64,000 nucleotides of DNA from an uncultured Pseudoruegeria sp. (GCA_947498155.1 CANMJD010000001.1:310001-374000), one strand, 5' to 3'. Shown: positions 52,126-62,165, numbered from the stretch's first letter. Program-made: numbers and translations. Notes: generated by a model from the letters alone, not told the origin.

Positions 52126-52887
52126 ATGTTTGGAAAAAACTGGATGCACTATCCCGTTGCTGCCTTTGCGGTTGTGATCATGAGCTCACAGGCCATGGCC
52201 GAACCGCAGGGCATCAGTTTTTCAGAGCTGCGGGATCCTGCAGCTCTGATATACGAAGACCCGTTCCAGGACATGGGCCTCCAAATGCTGGAGGAGCTTC
52301 GGACTGTCGTCAGGCTTGAGGCTAGGTTTGAGCAAGGCGACATTCCGGAAGACGCGCAAGAACGCCTAATGACCAGCCTTGAAGATGCCCGAAAACGGCT
52401 TCGGGACAATGGACATGATATCGAAGCTCTTTTGACGCAGCGTTGGACAGTTGCAGAAAACCGTAAGCGTGCCACCACCGCGACGAACCCCGAGCTTGAG
52501 AATGCGTACGTCAGAATGAATGGCTTTCTTATTCCGGCGGGATCCAATGACGCAGGGTTCCCGATTGCATATCTCGTTCCAGAAATTGGCATGTGCAGCC
52601 ATAAACCCGCGCCTCCTCCGAACCAACTTGTCCGTGTCCTGCTTAAAGAACTGTCTCCAGTCAACACACCCTACGTTATGGTACAGGTTTCCGGGACTCT
52701 TCGGGCGCACCCCAGCGATGAGACCATCTTTATCTCAGATGGAGAAACCCGAATGCACAGTATGTGGCAACTCAATGCAAAGGATGTTGTTGCGGCCACC
52801 GGATTTGCGAACAGGGTTACTCTTGATGGATGGCAGGAGCTTTTGCAGACGAAAACACTCGCACGGACGTCACCAGACGCAGACTGA
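52126..52887 (+). CDS. DUF3299-like exported protein
   Basis: Signal peptide; VRMNGFLIPAGSN...FPIAYLVPEIGMCSHKPAPPPNQLVRV resembles the DUF3299 CxHxPPPPPNQ segment. Confidence 0.65.
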   Translation: MFGKNWMHYPVAAFAVVIMSSQAMAEPQGISFSELRDPAALIYEDPFQDMGLQMLEELRTVVRLEARFEQGDIPEDAQERLMTSLEDARKRLRDNGHDIEALLTQRWTVAENRKRATTATNPELENAYVRMNGFLIPAGSNDAGFPIAYLVPEIGMCSHKPAPPPNQLVRVLLKELSPVNTPYVMVQVSGTLRAHPSDETIFISDGETRMHSMWQLNAKDVVAATGFANRVTLDGWQELLQTKTLARTSPDAD

Positions 52888-53032
52888 AATCAGGAGAAGC
52901 AGCCGTCTTAATATGGGCAAGGTGTCAGACGGCAGCGTGAAACAGCGATGCGCATAAACTAGCTCCCCGACTTTAATCCGAGGAGCATGCTTGCGTGTGG
53001 TTTTCAGTAGGGTCCCTTTTTACCAAAAGCGA

Positions 53033-53075
53033 TCTGTTCACGCCGTGGTGGGTTCCTTACCACGGCGTGAACAGA
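53033..53075. terminator. Perfect 17-bp inverted repeat between convergent genes (terminator-like)
   Basis: TCTGTTCACGCCGTGGT-GGGTTCCTT-ACCACGGCGTGAACAGA. Confidence 0.6.
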
Positions 53076-53098
53076 GTCAAGATAACTGACGTTAAACG

Positions 53099-54790
53099 TT
53101 ATTCTGACGCGCTAGAGTCAGCCTCTGCCGGGCTGTCCGCGCCGGATTGGTCGACGGTGAAGGGTTTGATCGCGAAATTCTCCAACCACTCCTTAACAAC
53201 GATAGGCTCAAATCGGCCGCGATCTTCTACTGGAAAGCGGATGGGTTGGCCGGCCCATACTTTTCGGAACGCTCCATCCTTGACCACCAGTTGACCGTTG
53301 ACGATGACGTAGGGAATACCTGTTGTCGGATTACCCTGTTCACCAGCTTTGTAAGTAGCATTGTCACGAACGCGCTCTGGATCGAATATGGTGATATCAG
53401 CCACCATCCCTTCCTGCATACGACCACGCACCTTCATGTCTTGGAGACCTGTATCGCCTAGGTGTTTCGCCGGCCAATACGACATTTGCGCAATGGTAAA
53501 CATGAGCGGAACACCTTGTTCGCGCCCAAGCCGAAACACCGTTCCGCGGGTGCCAGCCGTTCTTGGGTGCCCCTGATACTCAGACGGATCAAGATCCCAA
53601 CTATCGAGACCTTTGCCAGAGTAGATCGAGTCAGAGGCGACAATCATGTGCGGCATCCGCAGCCAATAGGGCAGCCATATTTCGCGGGAGGGGCTGAAGA
53701 CCACCACAAGGCGGCTTGGGTCAGAATCCCGCGTTGACTCATATTCCGCCTGCGTAAGGAACTTGTCGGCGATGGGATCGTACATCGAGTCTTCGTACGG
53801 AACGCCGAAGGTTGCGTAGACTTCGGGCTTGAAGAAGTCGGAGGAAATTGACGTCGAAGCTGCGGTGTACGGATAGTACTCTGACCAAACATTGTACCCT
53901 TGGGCTCTGGCGGCTTGCAGCTTTTCCTCGTTCTCCCACCAGCCATAATCATTATTGTGCAACAGGCTTACAGGTGCATCAAGCGCCATCGCGTTGGCCA
54001 GAATTTCATCAAAGCCCAAAGGCGCTTCAGGTGTCACAGGACTACCGTGGAAACGAACATGCGCCCCAAGGTAACGGCCGTAGATTCCACCAATCTCTTG
54101 CGTCTTGAACATCTCGTAGGTTGTAAGGCCATTGGCCATATAGCCCACAGTAGAAGAAATATTGAGTGCGCCTTGACGAAGCTCTTCATCGATAAGAGAC
54201 AAAACCTGATTCAACTGATCCAGATCGCTGCGTCCGTCCTGCCAACCGCAGAACCCGTCCGAACAGGCCTCTGCCCGAAGACCGCCCAGTATAAGCGGCG
54301 CATCATACCAGCCGTCAATCTCGACTTCTGGGTCGTGCACCCGCAATCGAGCGCCTTCTTGGCTAACACCAGTGCCATAGTTCAATGGCCACGCGCCTTC
54401 TTTGGCGCTGTACCATTCGCCAACGTTTATGGCCCCGATCTCAAGGTCCATACCGGTCGTAACGCCGTCCAAAGCAGCCAACTTCAACGACAGACCGTCT
54501 AGTGCATGAAAATGGAAATCGATGAATCCTGGCGACACGACATGCCCTTGCGCAAAGATCGTCTCGCTACCGGTAATCTCGTCCGCCGTGATCGTCTGGA
54601 TGATGCCATCCGTGATACCCACATTAAGGACGGCGTCCAACATCGTTTCAGGGTCCATGACGCGACCATTGAGGATTACTAAGTCATAATCCTGCGCAAA
54701 AACCGGTTGGCCGAAAACCAATCCGGCCGTTAGGGCCAACGCGGAATACGCCGTGAATTTACCTCTGATTTTCTTGATGGGAATTGACAT
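53099..54790 (-). CDS. Exported amidohydrolase, D-aminoacylase-like (paralog 3)
   Basis: Signal peptide; [76 protein letters not shown]. Confidence 0.9.
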   Translation of the reverse strand: MSIPIKKIRGKFTAYSALALTAGLVFGQPVFAQDYDLVILNGRVMDPETMLDAVLNVGITDGIIQTITADEITGSETIFAQGHVVSPGFIDFHFHALDGLSLKLAALDGVTTGMDLEIGAINVGEWYSAKEGAWPLNYGTGVSQEGARLRVHDPEVEIDGWYDAPLILGGLRAEACSDGFCGWQDGRSDLDQLNQVLSLIDEELRQGALNISSTVGYMANGLTTYEMFKTQEIGGIYGRYLGAHVRFHGSPVTPEAPLGFDEILANAMALDAPVSLLHNNDYGWWENEEKLQAARAQGYNVWSEYYPYTAASTSISSDFFKPEVYATFGVPYEDSMYDPIADKFLTQAEYESTRDSDPSRLVVVFSPSREIWLPYWLRMPHMIVASDSIYSGKGLDSWDLDPSEYQGHPRTAGTRGTVFRLGREQGVPLMFTIAQMSYWPAKHLGDTGLQDMKVRGRMQEGMVADITIFDPERVRDNATYKAGEQGNPTTGIPYVIVNGQLVVKDGAFRKVWAGQPIRFPVEDRGRFEPIVVKEWLENFAIKPFTVDQSGADSPAEADSSASE

Positions 54791-54822
54791 CCAAAAACTC
54801 TCCTTTTTGCCTAAAGTCATGG

Positions 54823-55188
54823 TTATTCAAGTGCAAGCGGGTCATAGGATCCGCGTTTCGGCGTGTTCGTACGTGAAAAATTTAGGGCAACGGACCGGCT
54901 TTCAAAGCGCTGATGCGTGCCACAGAACACTTGAGAGATGCTTGCGCCGTTGCTACTGGGTGCCCCGCCTTTTCCCAGCGTCGCGCCAATCGTGCTAAGG
55001 TCGAGCGCAGCCGAGCGCACAAGATCATCAAAAGCAGTGGTGCCTGTCCCCGAGTTGATATTCTCGGCCTCCGTTTCTAGGGAAGTGTTGGAAATCAGAC
55101 CATTCAGATCGATTGCGTTAATGGTCTCTGCGCCGGATAGCGTTGCAGACGCGGAAAATATCGTCGCAGTTAGTATGTGCCGTAACAT
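54823..55188 (-). CDS. Small exported hypothetical protein
   Basis: [49 protein letters not shown]...; signal peptide; between paralog 3 and a barrel gene on the same strand. Confidence 0.5.
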   Translation of the reverse strand: MLRHILTATIFSASATLSGAETINAIDLNGLISNTSLETEAENINSGTGTTAFDDLVRSAALDLSTIGATLGKGGAPSSNGASISQVFCGTHQRFESRSVALNFSRTNTPKRGSYDPLALE

Positions 55189-55255
55189 AGTGTTTCCAGT
55201 ACTAGTTCTAGTCAAATTCTTGATTGGTTCAATGTCGCGCCAATTGCGAAAAGCC

Positions 55256-56122
55256 TCAAAAGTTCAAAACTTTGAAGCCGACTTCAAACGACCAGTCGAT
55301 CGGAGCGTCCTTGCCAATTCCTACGCCGGGCTTGATAAAAACTTGGCTGTCTCCGCCAAAAAGCTTACCCGTTAACATTCCGAAGGTGACCTGCAGGCTG
55401 CCAAACGTTTCGTCGCGTTCCCAGTCATGGACAATGGCAGGGTCAAAGGTCATGAATAGTTTCGGATTGGACAGCTTGGGCACGTAGTAGAAATCCAACG
55501 TAGTTGTGTTGAGTTTGTTTCCAGCACTATTGCCGCCCTCCAAACCAAAGGTCTGCACCCAAGCCGGAGCAAAAATTGAGCCATTGTCGAGGAACATCGC
55601 ATAAAATAGCGAAGTCTCGAGCGCCATTTGACCATAGCCGGCATCATTGCTTGCCGTGTCAAAAAACAGCTCTGCGGTGTAGGCGGCACCCGCCTTTGGA
55701 GTCAGGTGGAAGACATTGAGAAACGTCAGGCTGACGTCCCCGTATGTAGTATCTTGAAACAGGTTCGAGTTTGGACGGAGGTTCGGGTTGTCCGCAAACG
55801 GAACAGTAAGCTTCAATGCCTTGGAGCCATCCCCGATCGGGCGTTGGTAGAAAAACTCCAGTAGTCCGTTGTTCAAGCTCGGGTTTATTTTATTATACGA
55901 ATATTGCAGACCCATCTGTGTGGTCAACTTGGTGGGGTTAGTCCCATTTTCGGCATCTGCCGTGTCGCCAAGTTGTCGTTGAATGTTATCAAGATTTGCA
56001 CCGTCCTGAGCCGACGTCGGCACCGAAAGAAACAGGGTGACCGCAAATACTGTTGATGCGACAAATGTAAAGCTTTTGGAGAATGCTATGACACCGCTGA
56101 GTTGTCTCTGTTTCCCAGTCAT
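55256..56122 (-). CDS. Predicted outer-membrane beta-barrel protein of unknown function
   Basis: Signal peptide ending SVPTSAQ; alternating-hydrophobicity strands; C-terminal aromatic residue (FKVLNF). Confidence 0.6.
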   Translation of the reverse strand: MTGKQRQLSGVIAFSKSFTFVASTVFAVTLFLSVPTSAQDGANLDNIQRQLGDTADAENGTNPTKLTTQMGLQYSYNKINPSLNNGLLEFFYQRPIGDGSKALKLTVPFADNPNLRPNSNLFQDTTYGDVSLTFLNVFHLTPKAGAAYTAELFFDTASNDAGYGQMALETSLFYAMFLDNGSIFAPAWVQTFGLEGGNSAGNKLNTTTLDFYYVPKLSNPKLFMTFDPAIVHDWERDETFGSLQVTFGMLTGKLFGGDSQVFIKPGVGIGKDAPIDWSFEVGFKVLNF

Positions 56123-56166
56123 ATTCTTTCCTCGAGGATTAACCATCTTCAGGACTCCGCACTGCT

Positions 56167-57453
56167 TTAAAAAGCTATTCGCGCGCGAAGTCCGACCATG
56201 GCGATCGTATCCTTGTTTGGATTAAATGCAGGATTATGAATAATCTGGATGCTTGGTGTGAGCTCGAAGCCCTGCGTTAACTGCCATTTTTGAAAAGCTT
56301 CAACCGTGATTTGGTCGTCTAGCCCAGCTCCAAAGGTATCTTCGTTAGGACGGCTCCAGTTGACACCCAAACCTAGGATGCTTCGACTTGGATCCTGCGT
56401 GTAGCCAAATCCAGCGCTCAAAGCAGCTTCATAGAGGCTCCCGCCCCCATCCGACCAGCCCCCGCGCAGAAATGGGAACCAGCTATCGTTCACGATTTTG
56501 CTCAGACTGAAGGCAACACCATGCCCCTTAGGAGTTCCGGCTTTTTCGCGTTCATCAATCTGCCAAAACGTCAAATGTGCATTATTTACGAAACGAGCGC
56601 TTTGCTCCGTTGTCCAGCCGATTTCAACAGACTTAAACGTCTCACCTTCGCCGAAAAGCGTATCCCATCCAGCAAGTGGATCCGCAGCGTCAGCGTTGGC
56701 GTCCGCAATGCCCGCGGCCACGTAGACGTTGTCGTTCAAAAAGTAACCCGCTGCCACACCAAGGGAACCATCCGGCAATCCACCAATCGTGCCGGAGCCG
56801 GTCTGAAATGCGAGATTGGAGAAACCGCTCCAAGGACTCGCTAGAGCATAGACATCAACATAATCGGTTACATCCAGCCAGCCGACGTAGGCAACGCCCC
56901 GACCCTCGGCAAAATTTTGTTCCCAGTAGAGATGCGTGGTGCGCCATCCCTGATCACTGAATACAGAACTGACGAGACCTGCATAGCCCAACTCCAAACC
57001 GAAGTCGGTGAGGGCTACATCTCCGTATTTGTGCCGGTGTTCGAATTTGAACACAAGGCTGCCGCTGTTCTCGGTCCCACGGCCTGTCAGCTCCCAAGAA
57101 CCAAAAAAACGAAATGCGCCGCCGCCAGCCGAATCTTCACCAAGGCTACTAGACGCAGTAAATCCTAAGGCATTGTAGTCAAAGCCGATATCTAGGCCGG
57201 TTCTTTCCTTTAGGTCAGCCTTTTTGTCTGACCACGTTTCAAGAAGATCGGTATCCAAAACATCATTCTTGTCCTGACTCCCGGACGCCAGCAGGGACGG
57301 TGTAGAATCCGGTCCGGAAAGCGCTTCTTTGGCGGATTTTGCCTGGAGCGCCATTGGAAAGGAGGACATGAGGACCGTAGCACACAATCCAAATGTTGCT
57401 TGGTTCACTAAAGAGAAGGCTTTCATGTGCTTTTGTTTGTGTGGGGTAATCAT
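56167..57453 (-). CDS. Carbohydrate-selective porin (OprB family)-like
   Basis: Signal peptide; LTGRGTENSGSLVFKFEHRHKYGD, GWLDVTDYVDVYALASPWSGFSNLAFQTGSGTIGGLPDGSLGVAAGYFLNDNVYVAAGIADANAD; C-term ...VGLRARIAF. Confidence 0.78.
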   Translation of the reverse strand: MITPHKQKHMKAFSLVNQATFGLCATVLMSSFPMALQAKSAKEALSGPDSTPSLLASGSQDKNDVLDTDLLETWSDKKADLKERTGLDIGFDYNALGFTASSSLGEDSAGGGAFRFFGSWELTGRGTENSGSLVFKFEHRHKYGDVALTDFGLELGYAGLVSSVFSDQGWRTTHLYWEQNFAEGRGVAYVGWLDVTDYVDVYALASPWSGFSNLAFQTGSGTIGGLPDGSLGVAAGYFLNDNVYVAAGIADANADAADPLAGWDTLFGEGETFKSVEIGWTTEQSARFVNNAHLTFWQIDEREKAGTPKGHGVAFSLSKIVNDSWFPFLRGGWSDGGGSLYEAALSAGFGYTQDPSRSILGLGVNWSRPNEDTFGAGLDDQITVEAFQKWQLTQGFELTPSIQIIHNPAFNPNKDTIAMVGLRARIAF

Positions 57454-58802
57454 AAAGTGTCCTTAAAAACTTTTCCGCCCTTCATAATGAGCCCAAGCCC
57501 AGTTTCAGGTTCCGCCATAAGTGAGATGTCTTCCAATGGATTTCCGTTAACCAAGAGGAGGTCTCCGTATGCGCCCTCCCTGATCCTGCCTAACGGACCA
57601 TCAAGATAAGGGTGGCGTCGGCCAGACCGTTCAAACAGCTCCGCATTCAAGGAAGTCGCTTGACGAAGAATGTCGACAGGCTCGTAATACGCAGTACGTG
57701 CCACAAATTCCTGACTCTGGAACGGGCCCAAGTCGATCGTGCCCAAAATATCAGTCCCGAAGGCCATTTTCAGTCCAAGCGCCTTAGAGCGTTCGTATCC
57801 GTTGGTCGCTCCTGCCTGTGCCTCAAGGTATTTTGGAACGGAGCTCCCAGTCATCCCGGCCTGTTCAGGCCCCACGCTGAAAGACAAAAACTGGGTAGAA
57901 AAGAAGATGTCGGCGTCTTTCATCATTTGCATCGTTTCTTCGGACGCAAAGAGGCCATGTTCGATTGATCGTACGCCAGCTTTGATAGCTGTTTGTATCG
58001 CCACATCGGTATAGGCGTGGATCGTCGCATAGGTGCCCCAATTTTTGGCGGCCTGAACGATCGCGGAGAGCTCTTCCTGAGTGTATTCTGTGACGTCTAG
58101 AGGGTCATGTGCACCAGTAATCGAGCCAGAGCCCATGATCTTTATCTGGGTCGCGCCATATCTAAGTATTTCCCGGGCCGCTTTCTGCACCTCGGGCACA
58201 CCGTCGGCAATAATCGTCCAACCCCGCAAATATGCGGGGTCTATCTGGTTGGTGAAATGCGGCGAAAGATAATTCATCCTTGGGTCGAAGTCACCATGGC
58301 CAGATGTCTGAGAAATGAAGAACCCTGACGGAAGTATTCGGGGACCAGGGACGACGCCGCTGTCAATTGCCTGTTTCAGCCCGAAGGACGGACCGCCCAT
58401 GTCGCGTACAGTTGTGAAACCGCGCATCAACATGCGCTCTGCACTTTGAGCTGCCATGGCCCCCGTGTATTCTTGGGGGGACTTATAAATCAGATTTTCA
58501 ATGGTATCGTTCCACATGATGTGGACATGTGCGTCACTCATTCCGGGCGTCAGAGTTCGCCCGTCGGCATCGACCACAGTGGCATCAGCGTCTGACAATG
58601 CCTCGCCTACCTCGGCGATCATCCCATCGCGCACCAAAACGTCGAGCCCGGTCATCAACTCTTCTGATGTTCCGTCAAAGATTTTTGCACCGCGGATAAG
58701 CGTAGCTTTGGCCGAAGAGACCTGCGCGCGTCCGGTGTTTGGAAAAACAGTCGCTGCGGCACTCCCCGCAACAAAGGCTCTTCGATTAAGCTTCAACATC
58801 AA
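57450..58802 (-). CDS. Exported amidohydrolase, imidazolonepropionase/prolidase-like
   Basis: MMLKLNRRAFVAGSAAATVFPNTGRAQ (Tat-like leader), GMSDAHVHIMW (HxH), GVRSIEHGLFASEETMQMMKD, AFGTDILG. Confidence 0.88.
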   Translation of the reverse strand: MMLKLNRRAFVAGSAAATVFPNTGRAQVSSAKATLIRGAKIFDGTSEELMTGLDVLVRDGMIAEVGEALSDADATVVDADGRTLTPGMSDAHVHIMWNDTIENLIYKSPQEYTGAMAAQSAERMLMRGFTTVRDMGGPSFGLKQAIDSGVVPGPRILPSGFFISQTSGHGDFDPRMNYLSPHFTNQIDPAYLRGWTIIADGVPEVQKAAREILRYGATQIKIMGSGSITGAHDPLDVTEYTQEELSAIVQAAKNWGTYATIHAYTDVAIQTAIKAGVRSIEHGLFASEETMQMMKDADIFFSTQFLSFSVGPEQAGMTGSSVPKYLEAQAGATNGYERSKALGLKMAFGTDILGTIDLGPFQSQEFVARTAYYEPVDILRQATSLNAELFERSGRRHPYLDGPLGRIREGAYGDLLLVNGNPLEDISLMAEPETGLGLIMKGGKVFKDTL

Positions 58803-59394
58803 CTGTCTCCGGAAAAAAAATCAACAATCAGGAAACGGTAACCGGCAACCACGTATTAAGCGCCATATTTCAAGGCCCAAATCTTTCACCTCGCCAACCA
58901 ATATGAAAACTTCATGTGGCGAACCTCTAAGTCACACAAGTGCAATCCGCAGTGTCCGAGGGACCCGAGGACCATCCTTTGCGTCAAGTTCGTGCCCCGA
59001 CAAGGCGCTGCAGTGCAGATTCCGGAAGTGGAACCAATATCGAAACCTAAGTTGAAGTTCAGAATGAACCGCATTTAGAATCAGTGACCAAACGAAATTC
59101 CGTTTTGTCACTAAGCCAAATTTTGAGCATGAGCGCTTGAAGCGACCATTCCGCAGGGAATTTGTATTTGCGCAATCTACGACACCAGCAGCTGCTCAAA
59201 TCCGGAGACCGAAGAAGGGGATCATCTCCTTATCAGTCCCCCCCTCGAGATCTTCACACGATTTTTTGTTGTGACAGATATCAAGGCATGCTCAACTATC
59301 AGCAAACATAATATTGTTCGCCGTGTGCGTATCTATCTTGCGCAGGTTTTTCGGCTTGTTTTTGATTGAGGTAGCGATTGGTTTTTGATCTTCT

Positions 59395-60417
59395 GTGAAA
59401 AGTGATTTCGATACACTATCGGGTTTGCTTGCCCCTTCGGACCTCGGGAGGACATTGGGCCTGCGCCCAATAACAACTATGCGCGAGCAAAACATCGGGC
59501 TGCCGATTGTCGAAGGCGGTATCGTTTTTTTGGGTAAACGCCCCCCAGCGATGCGCGCCTTCAAGATGGCTGGTCGGCATTGCGTGATCACGCGCATGCA
59601 TGTGCCACAAGCTTATACAGCTTACAATGTTCCGGATCCAAATTGGATCACCCTGCATATCCCTCTTACTTGGAGCGGGGACTATGTTTTTGATGGATGC
59701 CAGGTCCGCGAGGGCGACGCCTTTCTTGCAGACTGTTTAAACGGCTATTCGACAGCGGGCGAGAACCGAGATGCCATCACTTTGGGCGCAACACGCGAAG
59801 CAATTGAATCTGCGATGCGCTCCATGAATGGCGGGTGTGATAGTGCTTTCGAATTTTGCGCATCGATTATTCAGCCAAGCCCCGTCCTGTTACAAGCCGT
59901 TGCGGGGCAGATCCACGCCGCCATAGAGGTGGAGCGTTCACTAGGCACTCGCCGAGAACTACATTTTATGCCTGAAGTTGTTGAGCGCGACTTCATAGAT
60001 ATTTTAGCTATGGAATTCCGTTCGGCCGAAAGTACGAACGTAGTAACAAGTGGACTGAGCCGTCGAGCCGTCGATGTAGTTGCCGAGGCACGGCAGCTTA
60101 CACTCTCGCACTCTAGTTCCGTACCTAGTCTTTCGGAAATCTGCGCGATAACGGGTGTAGGTCAAACCCGTCTTTTTGAGTGCTTTCAAGAGGTGCACGG
60201 CTTGTCCCCATACAAGTGCCTTATGGCGTTCAGGTTGAGTGCCGCGCACGAAAGATTAACCGACAAAGACAATCCGCCGCACTCGGTGAAGCAAGTCGCA
60301 CTGGACTCGGGCTTCGTTAAACCAGGACGTTTTGCAGAGAGTTTTCTCAGGCAATTCGGTGAACTCCCATCTGAGATTCTTAAACAAACCCAACACGAGG
60401 CGTTGATGAACAAATGA
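59395..60417 (+). CDS. AraC family transcriptional regulator
   Basis: C-term HTH: SLSEICAITGVGQTRLFECFQEVHGLSPYKCLMAFRLSAAHERLTDKDNPPHSVKQVALDSGFVKPGRFAESFLRQFGELPSE; likely GTG start. Confidence 0.9.
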   Translation: MKSDFDTLSGLLAPSDLGRTLGLRPITTMREQNIGLPIVEGGIVFLGKRPPAMRAFKMAGRHCVITRMHVPQAYTAYNVPDPNWITLHIPLTWSGDYVFDGCQVREGDAFLADCLNGYSTAGENRDAITLGATREAIESAMRSMNGGCDSAFEFCASIIQPSPVLLQAVAGQIHAAIEVERSLGTRRELHFMPEVVERDFIDILAMEFRSAESTNVVTSGLSRRAVDVVAEARQLTLSHSSSVPSLSEICAITGVGQTRLFECFQEVHGLSPYKCLMAFRLSAAHERLTDKDNPPHSVKQVALDSGFVKPGRFAESFLRQFGELPSEILKQTQHEALMNK

Positions 60418-61313
60418 CAAACGAGGCAACAGTTATTTGCGAGGGCTTAGTTTGGCCTGAAAGCCCGCGCTGGCATGCTGGAGAGCTCTGGATAACGGAG
60501 GCCTTTGCAGAAAAATCTGGAGTCAGCTCTGTCTCTATAGATGGTACGCAAACACTACATATCCCGGTCTCCGGTGGCCCCGCTGGAATGGATTTTCTGT
60601 CCGATGGTACGGCGGTGTTAGCTGCTGCGTTCGATCGAAAAGTCCTCAAGCGCCACCCTGATGACGAAGCGTTTTCAACCTTTCTTGATCTTGACGGCAT
60701 TGCGGCTTACCCCAATGAATTGATTGTTGGGCCAGGCGACCGGATTTTCATCGCGGATAGCGGCTTTCAGGTCGGCGTCGATCCTTACCAGTCAGGGCGA
60801 CTTATTGTTGTGGAAACCGACGGAACCACAAGTGTTCTCTGCGACGAACTGCCCTTTCCAAACGGCCTTGCAATCACACCCGACGGTCAAACCCTGACCT
60901 TTGCAGAGTCATTTGCAGGCCGCCTGTCACAATTGAAGTTTGGCTCAGAGAACAATCTTCTGGAGCACTATGTACACGTTGCCTTTGATACCCTGGGCGT
61001 GATTGAAGACTTTGAAGCAACCTTCACACGCAAGTCCGCTCCAGATGGAATATGTCTAGACGAAATCGGTAACATATGGGTCGCTAACCCGCTTGAGGCC
61101 AAAGTCCGATGTTTTTCTCCCACTGGAGAGCAGGTTGATGAGGTTGTAATCTCTCAAGGTGGAATTGCATGTATGCTCGGTGGCCAAAATGGCAGAACCC
61201 TCTTTGTTTGTACCGGTGATCCATTAGCGATGGCGCAACAAAACGGCCGAATAGAGATAGCAGAAGTCGATGTTCGCGGCGCGGGCTATCCGCGATCTGT
61301 CATGCCCCAATAA
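60414..61313 (+). CDS. SMP-30/gluconolactonase/LRE family protein
   Basis: CEGLVWPESPRWHAGELWITE; LPFPNGLAITPDGQTLTFAESFAGRL; APDGICLDEIGNIWVANP. Confidence 0.88.
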   Translation: MTNEATVICEGLVWPESPRWHAGELWITEAFAEKSGVSSVSIDGTQTLHIPVSGGPAGMDFLSDGTAVLAAAFDRKVLKRHPDDEAFSTFLDLDGIAAYPNELIVGPGDRIFIADSGFQVGVDPYQSGRLIVVETDGTTSVLCDELPFPNGLAITPDGQTLTFAESFAGRLSQLKFGSENNLLEHYVHVAFDTLGVIEDFEATFTRKSAPDGICLDEIGNIWVANPLEAKVRCFSPTGEQVDEVVISQGGIACMLGGQNGRTLFVCTGDPLAMAQQNGRIEIAEVDVRGAGYPRSVMPQ

Positions 61314-61407
61314 CGTGTTAAGTCCTTGGTCTGGACCAGACTGCATGATCCAACGAGATATATTCCCTAAAAGTAGCTCGCACGTGACCTGCTCCCCTTT
61401 GAGTCCG

Positions 61408-61902
61408 CTAATTTAGGTTAGCTCTGTTCAGGTTTTGGTCTTCCTTTGACCTGTTAGCATATTCTGCTGGCGTCAGGCCAGCGAGGCTTGTGTGCGGGCG
61501 GTGATTGTCGAAGTCGTTGCGCCACGCTGTGATCAGACTGTGTGCATGCCGTAGACTGTTGAAGATGTGTTCGTTCATTGGTGTTCTGGTGCCCACTGCA
61601 CGCTTGCGCCCGCTACGCTTACGAACCGTTAACCCTTCTTCGCGGTAGATCCGGTAAAGCTTCTTCCAGTTCACACGCCAGCCCTCCCGCTTGAGCAAGA
61701 TGTGCAGTCGACGATACCCAAACCGCCGCCTCTCGGACGACAGCTCCGTCAACCGATCCCGCAAATCAGTGTCCGCTGGCCGCTTTGATGTCCGCCGATA
61801 GACACGTGGATCAATCCCGGCCAAAGCGCAGGCCCGCTTCTGACTATATCGTTTCTCTTTCATGGCCCAGGTCGCAGCGTTGCGTCGCGATCCGGGCCTC
61901 AA
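61408..61902 (-). pseudogene. IS3-family transposase OrfB with in-frame deletion of the DDE core
   Basis: ...LYRIYREEGLTVRKRSGRKRAVGTRTPM|NEHIFNSLRHAHSLITAWRNDFDNHRPHTSLAGLTPAEYANRS: joins N-terminal HTH_21 part directly to the C-terminal tail. Confidence 0.88.
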
Positions 61903-62165
61903 AAGTTTTTTCCCCGCATTTCCTTCAGCGTCGACACATCCATCATCTGCTCAGCAAGCAACTTCTTCAGCCTGGCATTCTCGGCTTCAAGCGCCTTCAG
62001 CTCTCTTGCGTCAGACACTTCCATCCCGCCATACTTGGACCGCCATTTGTAAAACGTCGCATCGCTGACACCGTGCTTGCGGCATAGCTCCGCAGCTGTC
62101 GCGCCCGTCTGATGTTCCTTCAGTATCCCGATAATCTGCTCTTCGCTGAAACGGCTTCTCTTCAT
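61899..62165 (-). CDS. IS3-family transposase OrfA
   Basis: MKRSRFSEEQIIGILKEHQTGATAAELCRKHGVSDATFYKWRSKYGGMEVSDARELKALEAENARLKKLLAEQMMD. Confidence 0.95.
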   Translation of the reverse strand: MKRSRFSEEQIIGILKEHQTGATAAELCRKHGVSDATFYKWRSKYGGMEVSDARELKALEAENARLKKLLAEQMMDVSTLKEMRGKNF

